Origin: Streptomyces sp. DvalAA-43
GTDB taxonomy: Bacteria; Actinomycetota; Actinomycetes; Streptomycetales; Streptomycetaceae
Assembly: GCF_900091725.1 (NCBI RefSeq)
Contig: NZ_FMBW01000045.1
Span: forward strand, 1 to 64,000
Length of the DNA: 64,000 nt
Direction of reading: 5' to 3'
Shown here: piece after piece, positions 25,571-33,962 of the stretch
Numbering within the stretch: the first letter of the stretch is position 1
How the letters are laid out: each line of letters opens with the position of its first letter
Position numbers and translations under genes: made by a program
Notes under the pieces: generated by a model
The model's input: the letters and a program-made list of their open reading frames with translations, nothing else
What the model was told of the DNA's origin: nothing
Database searches by the model: none

Positions 25571-25606
25571 CATATACGTGGTGACGGTCATGTACGTGGT
25601 GACGGT
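25571..25606. repeat. 18-bp tandem duplication upstream of the GH95-like gene
   Basis: Two adjacent 18-bp units at 25571-25588 and 25589-25606 differ at one base; both contain TACGTGGTGACGGT. On the minus strand each carries an in-frame ATG. They may be operator half-sites or a recent slippage event. Confidence 0.6.
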
Positions 25607-25810
25607 TCCTGTCCTTGAATCACGCACGCCGCATACTGCCGGTCGTGCGAGGGCAGCGGAAGGGGGTCGACCGTATAGACATCGGAGGAATGCCGGTCCA
25701 GGGGGCGGGAATGAGGGGGTGTTGTCTGGATTGCGGGCCTCGCATGGCAGGCTTTTGGCTGAGATCCGCCGATCACGGAGATCGGCGCCCCGCGCTCCGG
25801 AAGGCACCCT

Positions 25811-27397
25811 GTGGACCAAATGGCACTGCTCCTCCTGCTGTTGCTCGGGGCTGTGGTCACGGTCCCGCTGGGGGAGCGTCTCGGGCTTCCCGCGCCGGTG
25901 CTGATGACGCTCGCCGGGGTCGGGATGGCGTTCCTCAGCTTCGTGCCGAATGTGGACATCCCGCCCGAGATCATCCTTCCGGCACTGCTGCCGCCCCTCC
26001 TCTACGCCTCCGTGCAGCGAACCTCCTGGCGACAATTCGCCGCCAATAAACGACCGATCTTTCTCCTGGCCGTGGCGCTGGTGTTCATCACGACGGCCGC
26101 CGTCGCCGCGGTCGCCAACGCGATCGTCCCCGGGCTGCCCATCGCCGCGGCCGTGGCGCTCGGCGCGCTCGTCGCGCCGCCCGACCCGGTCGCGGCGACG
26201 GCCGTCGCCGGTTCGGTGGGGCTGCCGCGCAGGCTCGTCTCCATCCTGGAGGGCGAGGGGCTGTTCAACGATGTGACCGCGATCGTGCTCTACCACGTGG
26301 CGATCGCCGCCGCCGTGAGCGGGAGCTTCTCGCTGCCGGAGGCCTTCGGGCTGCTGATCCTCTCCGCGGTGGTGGCCGTGGTGGTGGGTCTGGTGCTCGG
26401 CTGGCTCACCATCAAGCTCATGGGCCTGCTCGGCGACGCCACGCTCCAGGTCGGCCTCACCCTGCTGGTGCCGTTCGTGAGCTATGTGCTCGCGGAGGAG
26501 CTGATGGGGTCGGGCGTCCTCGCCGTCCTCACCACCGCCCTCTTCCTCGCCGAGCACACCGCCGACGCCGACGACGTCCTCGGGCGGCTCACCGGCCGTA
26601 CCTTCTGGGAGATCGTCGACACCCTCGTCACCGGGGTCGCCTTCGGGCTGATCGGCCTCGAACTGCACAACGTCTTCGGGACCGCGGACGGGCGCGAACT
26701 CCAGATGCTGGGCTGGGGGCTCGCCGTGGTCGTGGTCGTGGTCGGGGCGCGGCTGCTCTATCTGCTGCCCGCCACCTGGCTCGCCAAGCGGCTGCACACC
26801 CGGCGCGACGTCAGCGAGGAGATCCCCACCAGCTGGCGGGAGACCGTCGTCATGTGGTGGGCCGGGATGCGCGGCGTGGCCTCGGTCGCGCTGGCGCTCG
26901 CGATCCCGCTGAAGACGGACGACGGGAAGCCGTTCCCGGGCCGCGACGAGATCGTCTTCATCGCCTTCGCCGTGATCATGGCCACGCTCGTCATCCAGGG
27001 GCTCACCCTGCCGTGGCTGGTCCGCAAGCTCCGGGTCAAGGCGGACACGGACGCCGAGGAGGCCCTGGAGAAGGACCTCGCGATCCGGGCCGCGAAGGCC
27101 GCGAAGCAGCGCCTCAAGGAGATCCAGGAGGTCGAGGAGTTCCCGGACGAGGTCACCGAGCGGCTCCAGCGGCTGGCCTACGACGTGGGGGCGCGGATCA
27201 GCCCCGACATGGTCGACGACGAGCGCCGCGAGGCGTACGCGAAACGGGCCGAGCGCTTCAAGGCGGTCAGCCGCGTCCAGCGCGAGATGATGTCGGCCGC
27301 CCGCCACGCGGTGCTGTCGGCACGCAACGAGGCGGGGGCGGACCCGGAGATCGTCGACCGGGTCCTGCGCCAGCTGGACGTCCGCAGCCTGCGGTGA
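25811..27397 (+). CDS. CPA1-family Na+/H+ antiporter
   Basis: A 528-aa membrane protein with about 12 hydrophobic helices (about 1-410) followed by a long charged cytoplasmic tail with coiled-coil character (about 410-528). NhaP/CPA1 signatures are visible: ALVAPPDPVAATAVAGSVGLP (ion-site DP), LEGEGLFNDVTAIVLYH, and WWAGMRGVASVALALAIPL. It exchanges monovalent cations for protons across the membrane. The start is GTG 25811 with GGAAGG upstream; ATG 25820 is also possible. It is divergent from the GH95-like gene across 258 bp and convergent with mscS. Confidence 0.92.
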   Translation: MDQMALLLLLLLGAVVTVPLGERLGLPAPVLMTLAGVGMAFLSFVPNVDIPPEIILPALLPPLLYASVQRTSWRQFAANKRPIFLLAVALVFITTAAVAAVANAIVPGLPIAAAVALGALVAPPDPVAATAVAGSVGLPRRLVSILEGEGLFNDVTAIVLYHVAIAAAVSGSFSLPEAFGLLILSAVVAVVVGLVLGWLTIKLMGLLGDATLQVGLTLLVPFVSYVLAEELMGSGVLAVLTTALFLAEHTADADDVLGRLTGRTFWEIVDTLVTGVAFGLIGLELHNVFGTADGRELQMLGWGLAVVVVVVGARLLYLLPATWLAKRLHTRRDVSEEIPTSWRETVVMWWAGMRGVASVALALAIPLKTDDGKPFPGRDEIVFIAFAVIMATLVIQGLTLPWLVRKLRVKADTDAEEALEKDLAIRAAKAAKQRLKEIQEVEEFPDEVTERLQRLAYDVGARISPDMVDDERREAYAKRAERFKAVSRVQREMMSAARHAVLSARNEAGADPEIVDRVLRQLDVRSLR

Positions 27398-27423
27398 GGT
27401 GCGTGGGCGGCTGCCCGCGGTGA

Positions 27424-27449
27424 GGCGGGCGGCCCCGTCTCCGCCCGCC
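27424..27449. terminator. Stem-loop between convergent antiporter and mscS genes
   Basis: GGCGGGCGG (27424-27432) pairs with CCGCCCGCC (27441-27449) around an 8-nt loop in the 58-bp convergent gap. There is no T-run; it is a possible bidirectional terminator. Confidence 0.5.
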
Positions 27450-27455
27450 GCCCCG

Positions 27456-28592
27456 TCAGCCGCGCCCCGTGCGGGGCGACCTGTCCCGGTCCGCGGGCCG
27501 CTCGTGCGCCGGGCCGGGCGGGTGCGGCCCGGCGTCGGGCGCGAGCGCCGCGGGGGCCGTCGCGATCCTCGGCAGCGCGTACGGATGGTGGTCGCGCAGC
27601 CAGCCGATGAGCTGCTCCCTTACCGCGCAGCGCACCGTCCAGATGTCGGACGAGTCCTTCGCCGTGACCACCGCGCGGACCAGGATCGTCGACGGCGTGG
27701 TGTCCGTGACGGCGAGGGACCAGTCGCGGCCGTCCCAGGCGGCGCACTCGCCCAGGATGTCCCGCAGCTGCTCGCGCATCGCGGCGACCGGCGCCGCGTG
27801 GTCGAGGTGGAAGAAGACCGAGCCGGTCATCTGCGCACCGCCGCGCGACCAGTTCTCGAACGGCTTGCTGGTGAAGTACGAGACCGGCATCGTGATCCGC
27901 CGCTCGTCCCAGGTCCGCACCGCGAGGAAGGTCAGCGTGATCTCCTCGATCGTGCCCCACTCGCCGTCCACCACCACCGTGTCGCCGATGCGCACCATGT
28001 CGCCGAACGCGATCTGCAGCCCGGCGAAGAGATTGCCCAGCGTCGACTGGGCGGCCACGCCCGCGACGATGCCGAGCACACCGGCCGAGGCCAGCATCGA
28101 GGTCCCGAAGGTCCGCATCGCCGGGAACGTCAGCAGCATCGCGCCCACGGCGACCGTCGCCACGATCGCGGTGACCACCCGCTGGATCAGCGTCACCTGG
28201 GTGCGGACCCGCCGCACCCGTGCCGGATCGGGGGTGTTCGCCGCGTACCGCGCGTAGAGGGAATCGACGACGGCCGTCGCGATCCGCACCACCAGCCAGG
28301 CCGAGCCCCCGATCAGCACCAGGGTCAGGACCTGGCCGATCCCCGCCCGGTGGTCGTTGATCACTTCGAGCCGGGTGTGGGTGTACGAGCCCCGCAGCAG
28401 AGCCGCGCACAGCGTCAGCTGGAGCGGTATCCGGCAGCGTCGCAGCAGCCCCCACAGCGGAGTGTCGGGGTGCCGGCCGTCGGCCCGTCTGAGCAGCAGA
28501 TCGACCAGCCAGCCGACCACCAGTGTGATCACGACCGAGCCGCCGACGACGATCAGCGGGCGCAGTATGTTCTCCATCCCGTCGTTCTCCAT
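27456..28592 (-). CDS. MscS-family mechanosensitive channel protein
   Basis: The 378-aa protein has four to five N-terminal hydrophobic helices and then the MscS pore helix and beta domain: AGVLGIVAGVAAQSTLGNLFAGLQIAF, GDMVRIGDTVVVDGEWGTIEEITLTF and ITMPVSYFTSKPFENWSR. It acts as a pressure-relief or small-conductance channel in the membrane. Start ATG 28592 is chosen because a TACGGT -10 ends 7 nt upstream, suggesting a leaderless mRNA; ATG 28577 with GGAG upstream is the alternative. It is divergent from the hydrolase at 28624. Confidence 0.9.
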   Translation of the reverse strand: MENDGMENILRPLIVVGGSVVITLVVGWLVDLLLRRADGRHPDTPLWGLLRRCRIPLQLTLCAALLRGSYTHTRLEVINDHRAGIGQVLTLVLIGGSAWLVVRIATAVVDSLYARYAANTPDPARVRRVRTQVTLIQRVVTAIVATVAVGAMLLTFPAMRTFGTSMLASAGVLGIVAGVAAQSTLGNLFAGLQIAFGDMVRIGDTVVVDGEWGTIEEITLTFLAVRTWDERRITMPVSYFTSKPFENWSRGGAQMTGSVFFHLDHAAPVAAMREQLRDILGECAAWDGRDWSLAVTDTTPSTILVRAVVTAKDSSDIWTVRCAVREQLIGWLRDHHPYALPRIATAPAALAPDAGPHPPGPAHERPADRDRSPRTGRG

Positions 28593-28599
28593 GCTCCTG

Positions 28600-28616
28600 A
28601 CCGTAGCTGGCACCAT
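28600..28616. promoter_or_regulatory. Divergent back-to-back -10 elements for mscS and the hydrolase
   Basis: On the minus strand TACGGT (28600-28605) precedes mscS ATG 28592 by 7 nt. On the plus strand CACCAT (28611-28616) precedes ATG 28624 by 7 nt. The two -10s are 5 bp apart, so polymerases could not occupy both at once. Neither start has a well-spaced Shine-Dalgarno. Confidence 0.45.
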
Positions 28617-28623
28617 GGGTCCC

Positions 28624-29193
28624 ATGAACATCATGCTTTTCCACTCGACGTACGGTCTGCGCCCCGCGGTGCACGCGGCGGCCGACCGGCTTCGTGCCGC
28701 CGGGCACGAAGTGCAGGTGCCCGATCTCTTCGAGGGGCACACGTTCGACACCGTCGAGGAAGGGCTGGCCTTCAAGGAAGAGGTGGGCAAGGACGAACTG
28801 CTCAGGAGGGCCGTGCTGGCCGCCGCCCCCTACTCCGACCGGGGCCTGGTGTACGCGGGCTTCTCGTTCGGCGCCTCCACCGCGCAGACCCTGGCGCTGG
28901 GCGACGAGAAGGCCCGCGGTCTGCTGATGTTCCACGGCACCTCGGACATCGCCGAGAACGCCTCCGTGGACGAGCTGCCCGTACAGCTGCACGTCGCCGA
29001 CCCGGACCCGTTCGAGACGCACGACTGGCTGAACTCCTGGTATCTCCAGATGCAGCGGACCGGCGCCGATGTCGAGGTCTACCGCTACCCGGGCGCGGGC
29101 CATCTCTTCACCGACGCCGAACTGCCCGACTTCGACCAGGCGTCGGCCGAGCTGGCCTGGAAGGTCGCGCTCGGTTTCCTCGCCACGCTGTGA
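28624..29193 (+). CDS. Dienelactone-hydrolase-family alpha/beta hydrolase
   Basis: A 189-aa cytoplasmic alpha/beta hydrolase. The nucleophile elbow is GFSFGAS with serine where classical dienelactone hydrolase has cysteine; the acid is likely in VADPDPFE and the histidine in GAGHLFTD. The N-terminus MLFHSTYGLRPAVHAAADRL lacks a signal peptide. The substrate is unknown; esterase or lactonase activity is inferred. ATG 28624 is favoured over ATG 28615 because it lies 7 nt after a -10-like CACCAT. Confidence 0.83.
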   Translation: MNIMLFHSTYGLRPAVHAAADRLRAAGHEVQVPDLFEGHTFDTVEEGLAFKEEVGKDELLRRAVLAAAPYSDRGLVYAGFSFGASTAQTLALGDEKARGLLMFHGTSDIAENASVDELPVQLHVADPDPFETHDWLNSWYLQMQRTGADVEVYRYPGAGHLFTDAELPDFDQASAELAWKVALGFLATL

Positions 29194-29200
29194 CGTGGTC

Positions 29201-29227
29201 AGGGGCCCCGCACCGGGCAGGGCCCCT
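29201..29227. terminator. Bidirectional stem-loop between hydrolase and metalloprotease genes
   Basis: AGGGGCCC (29201-29208) pairs with GGGCCCCT (29220-29227) in the 42-bp convergent gap. No T-tract. Confidence 0.5.
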
Positions 29228-29235
29228 CGGGCGGA

Positions 29236-30234
29236 TCAGCCCCGGTACGCGGTCCAGCTGTCGCTCATCCGCTGCACCTGGCCCGCGGTGAACTGGGTCA
29301 TGCACGAGTCGTAGGTGTAGTCCATGAAGTTGTGGATCGGGTCGACCCCGGTCTTGTTGGTGCAGGTGTCGCGCCCGGTCGGGCACTCGTACGCGGCGCT
29401 CTTCTCGGCCGGGGTGTCGGCGACGTAGTCACCGTTTCCATTGCAGCCGCCCTGGAAGGTGTGGTACAGCCCCATCCAGTGGCCGACCTCGTGGGTGGCG
29501 GTGTCGCCCTCGTTGTAGTTGGTGGCGGAGCCGCCGGGCAGCGAGGCGTCGAGGATGACGACGCCGTCGTCCGAGGGGTTGGACTTGTACGAGCTGGGGA
29601 ACGTGGCCCAGCCCAGCAGCCCGCCGCCGAGGTTGGCGGTGTAGATGTTGAGGGCGTTGGCACCGCCCTTGCGCAGCGAGGACTTCATGGCCGTCTCGGC
29701 GGCGGAGCCCGGGGAGACGCCGTTGTACCAGGAGCTGTTGTCCGTGTAGTCCGTGCCGGCCAGCGTGTACTGGAAGCCGGAGTTCGTGTTGCCCGATCCC
29801 TGTCCGCTGTAGGCGGCGTTCAGGACGTTCATCTGGCTGGTGATCGCGGAGGCGCTGAGCTTGCCGGTCGTCCCGGAGTGCACGACGTGGAAGTAGACCG
29901 GGATCGTCGCGCCCGCGGCGAGCGAGGGGCCGCTGAGCCGGCGGTCCGCGAGTCTCTGCTTCAACTGCGCGTCCATGGATTTGGCCTGGGCCGCGGTCAG
30001 CTCATTGGGGTCGTCGGTGTGGGCGGCGCCCGAGGGGCGGGCCTCCCGTGCCGTGGCGTTGGTGCCCGCGTCGTCCCCGCACTTCTGGGCGGACGAGGCG
30101 GAGACCTTGGAGGCGGCGGAAGCGGCGGAGCCGGAGGGAGCGGAGAGCGGTGCCAGGGCCAGAGTTCCGGCCAGAACGGCGGTGCCGATCGCACGGTTAC
30201 GCATACGTGGCGATATACGGGCAAGAGTGCGCAC
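29236..30234 (-). CDS. Secreted M43-family zinc metalloprotease
   Basis: A 332-aa exported protease of the pappalysin/cytophagalysin family. GTG 30234 (GAGGAG about 6 nt upstream) gives an N-terminal signal peptide (basic start, then AIGTAVLAGTLALAPLSAPSGSA) and a propeptide. The zinc site is HEVGHWMGLYHTF with the third His in the extended HExxHxxGxxH pattern; the Met-turn region is HNFMDYTYDSCM. Cysteines C-terminal to the zinc site probably form disulfides outside the cell. The substrate is unknown. Confidence 0.92.
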   Translation of the reverse strand: MRTLARISPRMRNRAIGTAVLAGTLALAPLSAPSGSAASAASKVSASSAQKCGDDAGTNATAREARPSGAAHTDDPNELTAAQAKSMDAQLKQRLADRRLSGPSLAAGATIPVYFHVVHSGTTGKLSASAITSQMNVLNAAYSGQGSGNTNSGFQYTLAGTDYTDNSSWYNGVSPGSAAETAMKSSLRKGGANALNIYTANLGGGLLGWATFPSSYKSNPSDDGVVILDASLPGGSATNYNEGDTATHEVGHWMGLYHTFQGGCNGNGDYVADTPAEKSAAYECPTGRDTCTNKTGVDPIHNFMDYTYDSCMTQFTAGQVQRMSDSWTAYRG

Positions 30235-30420
30235 GTGGACTCCTCGCGGATGTGTGGGGGAGGTATTTCCTCACCCGCCGCCGGGAGATTACGTGGGCAT
30301 GTCATTCCTGGAGGAGGAATGATCAGGCCCAATCAGATATTCGCCAAAGGGTGGAAACCGGGAGGAATCTTTCTTCGCATTCCAGAGTTTGAGACAGTGA
30401 CGTAAACGTAAGCGTTACCC

Positions 30421-30468
30421 CGGCGGGTGGTGTGTCCCCATTCGAGCCATGGGACACACCACCCGCCG
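30421..30468 (-). terminator. Long stem-loop between phoD and the metalloprotease gene
   Basis: Perfect 18-bp stem (30421-30438 with 30451-30468) with a 12-nt loop, starting 52 nt after the phoD stop. There is no T-tract, as is common for Streptomyces terminators. Confidence 0.75.
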
Positions 30469-30519
30469 TAGCGATGTCATGCACCGTCAACATATGCGGG
30501 GGTGGCCGAAAAAGATCCC

Positions 30520-32181
30520 TCAGCGCACCGGGCTGTCCACCCGCTCGACCTTCTGCGTTCCGCTGAGCGTCCGGTACGAACGCGTCCAGGCGGAGGTCGC
30601 GTCCCGCTTCGTCCGGTCGGAGACCGCGTAGTAGTCCATCTGGGAGCGCTCGGCGGTCACGTCGAGGACGCCGTAGCCGTGCGAGTCCATGTCCACCCAC
30701 TTCACGTGGCGGTTGGCGGCCTTGACCGCAGCGGCCGCGACCACCGAGACCGTCTGCGGCGCCACGTGCAGGATGTCGTCGATGTTGTCCGAGGTCACCG
30801 ACGTCACCACGAACTCGGTGGCGGCCGAGGCGGAGAGCGGATACGTCGCCGCCTTCACCGGCACGTCATTGGCCCACGCCATGTGGATGTCACCGGTCAG
30901 GAAGACCGTGTTGGTGATCGACCGGTCCCGCAGGTGCGAGATCAGCTCCTTGCGGTCGTCGGTGTAGCCGTCCCACTGGTCGACGTTGACCGCGAGGCCC
31001 TCCTTGGGCAGCCCCAGCAACTCGGCCAGCGGTGCCAGCAGATGGGCCGGGACGGCGCCGAACGCGACCGGCGAGATCATCACCGAGGTGCCGACCAGCT
31101 GCCAGGTGGCGTCCGAGCCGGCCAGCCCCGACTTCAGCCAGTCCAGCTGCGCCCGGCCGGTGATGGTGCGCTCCGGGTCGTCGACCGCGCCGCTGCCGAC
31201 CGACGCCTGCTGGGAGCGGAAGGTACGCAGGTCCAGAAGATGGAGATCGGCCAGGTTGCCGAAGCGCAGCCGCCGGTAGACGGTCCCCTCGGTGGAGGCA
31301 CGGACCGGCATCCACTCGAAGTACGCCTGCTTGGCGCCCGCCGCCCGGTCCGCCCAGGAGCCCTCCACGCCCGGGGTGTGGTTCTCGGCCCCGCCCGACC
31401 AGGCGTCGTTGGCGAACTCGTGGTCGTCCCAGATCGCGATCACCGGGTGGGTGGCGTGCAGGGTCTGGAGGTCGGTGTCCGTCTTGTACGTGGCGTGCCG
31501 GGTGCGGTAGTCGGCGAGGGTGAGGATCTCGTGCCTCGGCTCGTGCGGCCGTACGGTGTAATTCGCGTCCGGGTAACCGCCCGAGGCGTACTCGTAGATG
31601 TAGTCGCCGAGGTGCAGGACCGCGTCGAGGTCGGCGCGGTCGGCGAGGTGGCGGTACGGGGAGAAGTACCCGGCCTCCCAGTTGGCGCACGACACCACCC
31701 CGAACCGCACACCGGGCGTGGCGGCCCCGGCCGCCGGAGCCGTCCTGGTGCGGCCGGCCGGCGAGACGGTCCGGGCACCGTCCCCCGCCGAGAAGCGGAA
31801 CCAGTACGTGGTGGCGGGGGACAGGCCCCGCACATCGGCCTTGACCGTGTGGTCGGAGGCGGCCCTCGCGACGGTCGTGCCCTGGGCGACGACCCGGGCG
31901 AAGGCCTTGTCCTCGGCGACCTCCCAGCGCACCGCCGTGTCGGCGCCGCGGCCCGAACCCGGCACCGCGTCGGGGGACGGGGTCACGCGGGTCCAGAGGA
32001 GGACGCCGTCGGGGAGCGGGTCGCCGGAGGCCACGCCGTGCAGGAAGGCGGGCCCGTCCGCGGCGCGCGCGGAGGCGGCGGAGCCCAGCACGGGGGCCGC
32101 GACGGCGGTGGCGGCGGCGGCCTTGACGACCGTGCGGCGGCTGGGGGCGGAGAGCGGCGAGAAAAGGTGTCGACTGGTCAC
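30520..32181 (-). CDS. phoD: Tat-exported PhoD-type alkaline phosphatase
   Basis: Secreted Fe/Ca-dependent phosphodiesterase/phosphomonoesterase releasing phosphate outside the cell. The 553-aa protein starts with a twin-arginine signal (SAPSRRTVVKAAAATAVAAP, cleavage near ARA). PhoD signatures follow: an N-terminal domain (FLHGVASGDPLPDGVLLWTRV), then LHLGDYIYEY, WDDHEFANDAW and GDIHMAW metal sites. In Streptomyces phoD belongs to the phosphate (PhoP) regulon by general knowledge. Here the upstream gap has GTTCG repeats 12 bp apart, not clearly a PHO box. GTG 32181 lies 8 nt after a TAGGGT hexamer. Confidence 0.94.
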   Translation of the reverse strand: MTSRHLFSPLSAPSRRTVVKAAAATAVAAPVLGSAASARAADGPAFLHGVASGDPLPDGVLLWTRVTPSPDAVPGSGRGADTAVRWEVAEDKAFARVVAQGTTVARAASDHTVKADVRGLSPATTYWFRFSAGDGARTVSPAGRTRTAPAAGAATPGVRFGVVSCANWEAGYFSPYRHLADRADLDAVLHLGDYIYEYASGGYPDANYTVRPHEPRHEILTLADYRTRHATYKTDTDLQTLHATHPVIAIWDDHEFANDAWSGGAENHTPGVEGSWADRAAGAKQAYFEWMPVRASTEGTVYRRLRFGNLADLHLLDLRTFRSQQASVGSGAVDDPERTITGRAQLDWLKSGLAGSDATWQLVGTSVMISPVAFGAVPAHLLAPLAELLGLPKEGLAVNVDQWDGYTDDRKELISHLRDRSITNTVFLTGDIHMAWANDVPVKAATYPLSASAATEFVVTSVTSDNIDDILHVAPQTVSVVAAAAVKAANRHVKWVDMDSHGYGVLDVTAERSQMDYYAVSDRTKRDATSAWTRSYRTLSGTQKVERVDSPVR

Positions 32182-32189
32182 GGAGCAGC

Positions 32190-32195
32190 ACCCTA
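32190..32195 (-). promoter_or_regulatory. Putative -10 of phoD
   Basis: TAGGGT on the minus strand ends 8 nt before GTG 32181, compatible with a leaderless or nearly leaderless mRNA. It sits on the promoter-proximal side of the terminator hairpin of the upstream gene. Confidence 0.4.
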
Positions 32196-32211
32196 CTGAC
32201 CGGTAAGACGA

Positions 32212-32246
32212 ACGGGCAGGCGAACGAAGGAAGTTCGCCTGCCCGT
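32212..32246 (-). terminator. Terminator after the DsbA-like gene
   Basis: Perfect 14-bp stem, ACGGGCAGGCGAAC (32212-32225) with GTTCGCCTGCCCGT (32233-32246), and a 7-nt loop in the 97-bp gap before phoD. Confidence 0.8.
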
Positions 32247-32278
32247 CGGGAAGCCGCTGCCGGGATGTCGCCGGCCGG

Positions 32279-33094
32279 TCAGCCCTTCAGCGCGGCCGTG
32301 ATCGCGGTGTTGAAGGCCTCCACCGTCATCGGGGCGTTCTCGCTCTGGCCGTCGGTGAGCGCCTTGCCGTTCATCTTCAGCGTCGGGGTGCCCCGCACGC
32401 CACTCTTGTCGAACGCCTCGGACATCTTCATCGCCCAGCTGTCGAACGTGCCGTCCTTGACGTTCTTCTGGAAGGCGGCGTTGCCCTTGAGCGCGTCCAC
32501 CGAGTCGGCGACCTTGATCAGGTAGGAGTCGTCCTTGAACTTGTCGACGGTCTCCTCCGGGTGGAACTTCGCGGAGTAGAGCGCGTACTTGTAGTCGAGG
32601 AAGGCCTCAGGGCTGACATCGAGCGCCGCGCCGAGCGCGCTCAGCGCGTTCTTCGAGCCCTCGCCGTTGGCCGCGTTGTCGATGAACGTGGCACCGATGT
32701 ACTTGATCTTGTACTTGCCGGCGTCGACGTCCTTGTGCACCGTCTCGCCGACGGTCTGCTCGAACGTGGCGCAGACCGGGCAGCGCGAGTCCTCGTACAG
32801 CTCCAGGGTCTTCTTGGCGCTCGACTTGCCGATGACGACCGTGGTGCCGTTCTCGCCCGAGGTGTTCTTGGGCGCGGTCACCTTCTTCTCGTCCTTGGCC
32901 GCCTCCCAGTGGGACGGCTTGGTCAGCTGCATGATGCCCCAGGTGCCGGCGCCCACGACGGCCAGGACGCCGACGATCGAGACGCCGACGATGATCTGCC
33001 GGCGGACCTTGTCCTTCTTGGCCTGGCGCTCGCGCTCGGCGCGCAGCCGCTCGCGGGCCGCGGACTTGTTGGCCTGGCTGTTGCGCTTGCTCAT
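32279..33094 (-). CDS. Membrane-anchored DsbA-like thioredoxin-fold protein
   Basis: A 271-aa protein: a basic cytoplasmic start with coiled-coil character (MSKRNSQANKSAARERLRAE), one membrane helix (about 34-56, IIVGVSIVGVLAVVGAGTWGI), then an extracytoplasmic DsbA-family domain with active site CPVC at Cys105-Cys108 (YEDSRCPVCATFEQ) and the cis-proline region GVRGTPTLKMNGK. It likely oxidises or isomerises disulfides of exported proteins (inference). ATG 33094 has GGAGA upstream. It follows an unknown membrane-protein gene by 46 bp on the same strand. A paralogous start appears at 63945. Confidence 0.92.
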   Translation of the reverse strand: MSKRNSQANKSAARERLRAERERQAKKDKVRRQIIVGVSIVGVLAVVGAGTWGIMQLTKPSHWEAAKDEKKVTAPKNTSGENGTTVVIGKSSAKKTLELYEDSRCPVCATFEQTVGETVHKDVDAGKYKIKYIGATFIDNAANGEGSKNALSALGAALDVSPEAFLDYKYALYSAKFHPEETVDKFKDDSYLIKVADSVDALKGNAAFQKNVKDGTFDSWAMKMSEAFDKSGVRGTPTLKMNGKALTDGQSENAPMTVEAFNTAITAALKG

Positions 33095-33140
33095 GTCTGT
33101 GTCTCCAGGGTGTGGGGTACGTCGTCGGGGATGTGCGTGC

Positions 33141-33878
33141 TCAGGCGATGGCGCAGGCCGAGCGCGGCGGTCCCCTCCGTCCCACGGAGTGCACGAGCAG
33201 ACGGATGTGTACGAGCAGATGCGGGCCGTGTCCGGCGGGCCGCATCCGGCGGCGTACCGCGCGGTGGGCCGTACCGGCCGCGGCGACCGCGACCAGCAGT
33301 GGCCGGAACGCCAGCAGGGCGGCCGCCTCCAGCAGACCGGCCAGCGCGGACTCGCCCCGCCGGAGCCAGGCCGCGGCGAGCAGGCCGACCGACACATGGG
33401 CGGCGAGCAGCAGCCAGGGCACCGCGGGTCCGGGCGAGGCCAGCAGCGCGGCCGTCGTGTGTCCGGCATCGGCCACCGAGGCGAGCGGGATGACCCCGGC
33501 ACCGGCCCGCGCCGCATCGGTACCGAACTGGCCGCCGCACAGCACATCGACGCCGACCGAGCGCAGCGGACCCGCGATCGGGCCGCCGGCCGCGCCATAG
33601 CAGACGTGCTGACCAGTGGTGAAGACGGTGTCGGCGGCCAGCTCCAGCGGGACCAGCAGTCCGGCGATCGCCCCGAAGCCGCGCTCCCGGCCGGCCAGCG
33701 CGTACGCCACGGCGAACACCACGCCGGCCAGCAGGGCGACGGCGGTCAGCGGCAGCGGGACCCGGGAGAGCAGCACATGGGACGCGGTGGAGAGCGTCAC
33801 GACGAGCGCTGTGAAGAGCGCCGCGCGAACGACTCTGAGCTGCGTCCTGGATATGTCCATCGTCGAGGAGTGTCGCAT
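33141..33878 (-). CDS. Multi-pass membrane protein of unknown family, upstream of the DsbA-like gene
   Basis: A 245-aa integral membrane protein I do not recognise. Hydrophobic segments lie at about 17-37, 45-63, 68-88, 152-171 and 178-200, and the C-terminal tail is Arg/His-rich and probably cytoplasmic. Two cysteines, Cys93 (QHVCYGAAGG) and Cys114 (DVLCGGQFG), lie in the loop after the third helix, a possible disulfide pair. It is not a VKOR protein (no CxxC plus Ser pattern) and not CcdA-like. It is probably co-transcribed with the DsbA-like gene. ATG 33878 is used; ATG 33860 is also possible. Confidence 0.7.
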   Translation of the reverse strand: MRHSSTMDISRTQLRVVRAALFTALVVTLSTASHVLLSRVPLPLTAVALLAGVVFAVAYALAGRERGFGAIAGLLVPLELAADTVFTTGQHVCYGAAGGPIAGPLRSVGVDVLCGGQFGTDAARAGAGVIPLASVADAGHTTAALLASPGPAVPWLLLAAHVSVGLLAAAWLRRGESALAGLLEAAALLAFRPLLVAVAAAGTAHRAVRRRMRPAGHGPHLLVHIRLLVHSVGRRGPPRSACAIA

Positions 33879-33962
33879 GCCAACCTGTCAGTGACCCCCG
33901 AAGGGGCGTGACTGCGGGGAGAACCGTGGCCGCGGGAGCGACGGAGAAGCCCGACGCGGGAG

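Noticed and set aside
25553..27307. Minus-strand continuation of the GH95-like frame across the antiporter gene
   Set aside because: Antisense to the CPA1 antiporter; low-complexity His/Asp/Glu-rich translation, and the Tat signal defines the true start.
32190..32250. Possible PHO box upstream of phoD
   Set aside because: GTTCG repeats are 12 bp apart rather than 11 and coincide with a terminator stem; the match to the consensus is too weak to claim.
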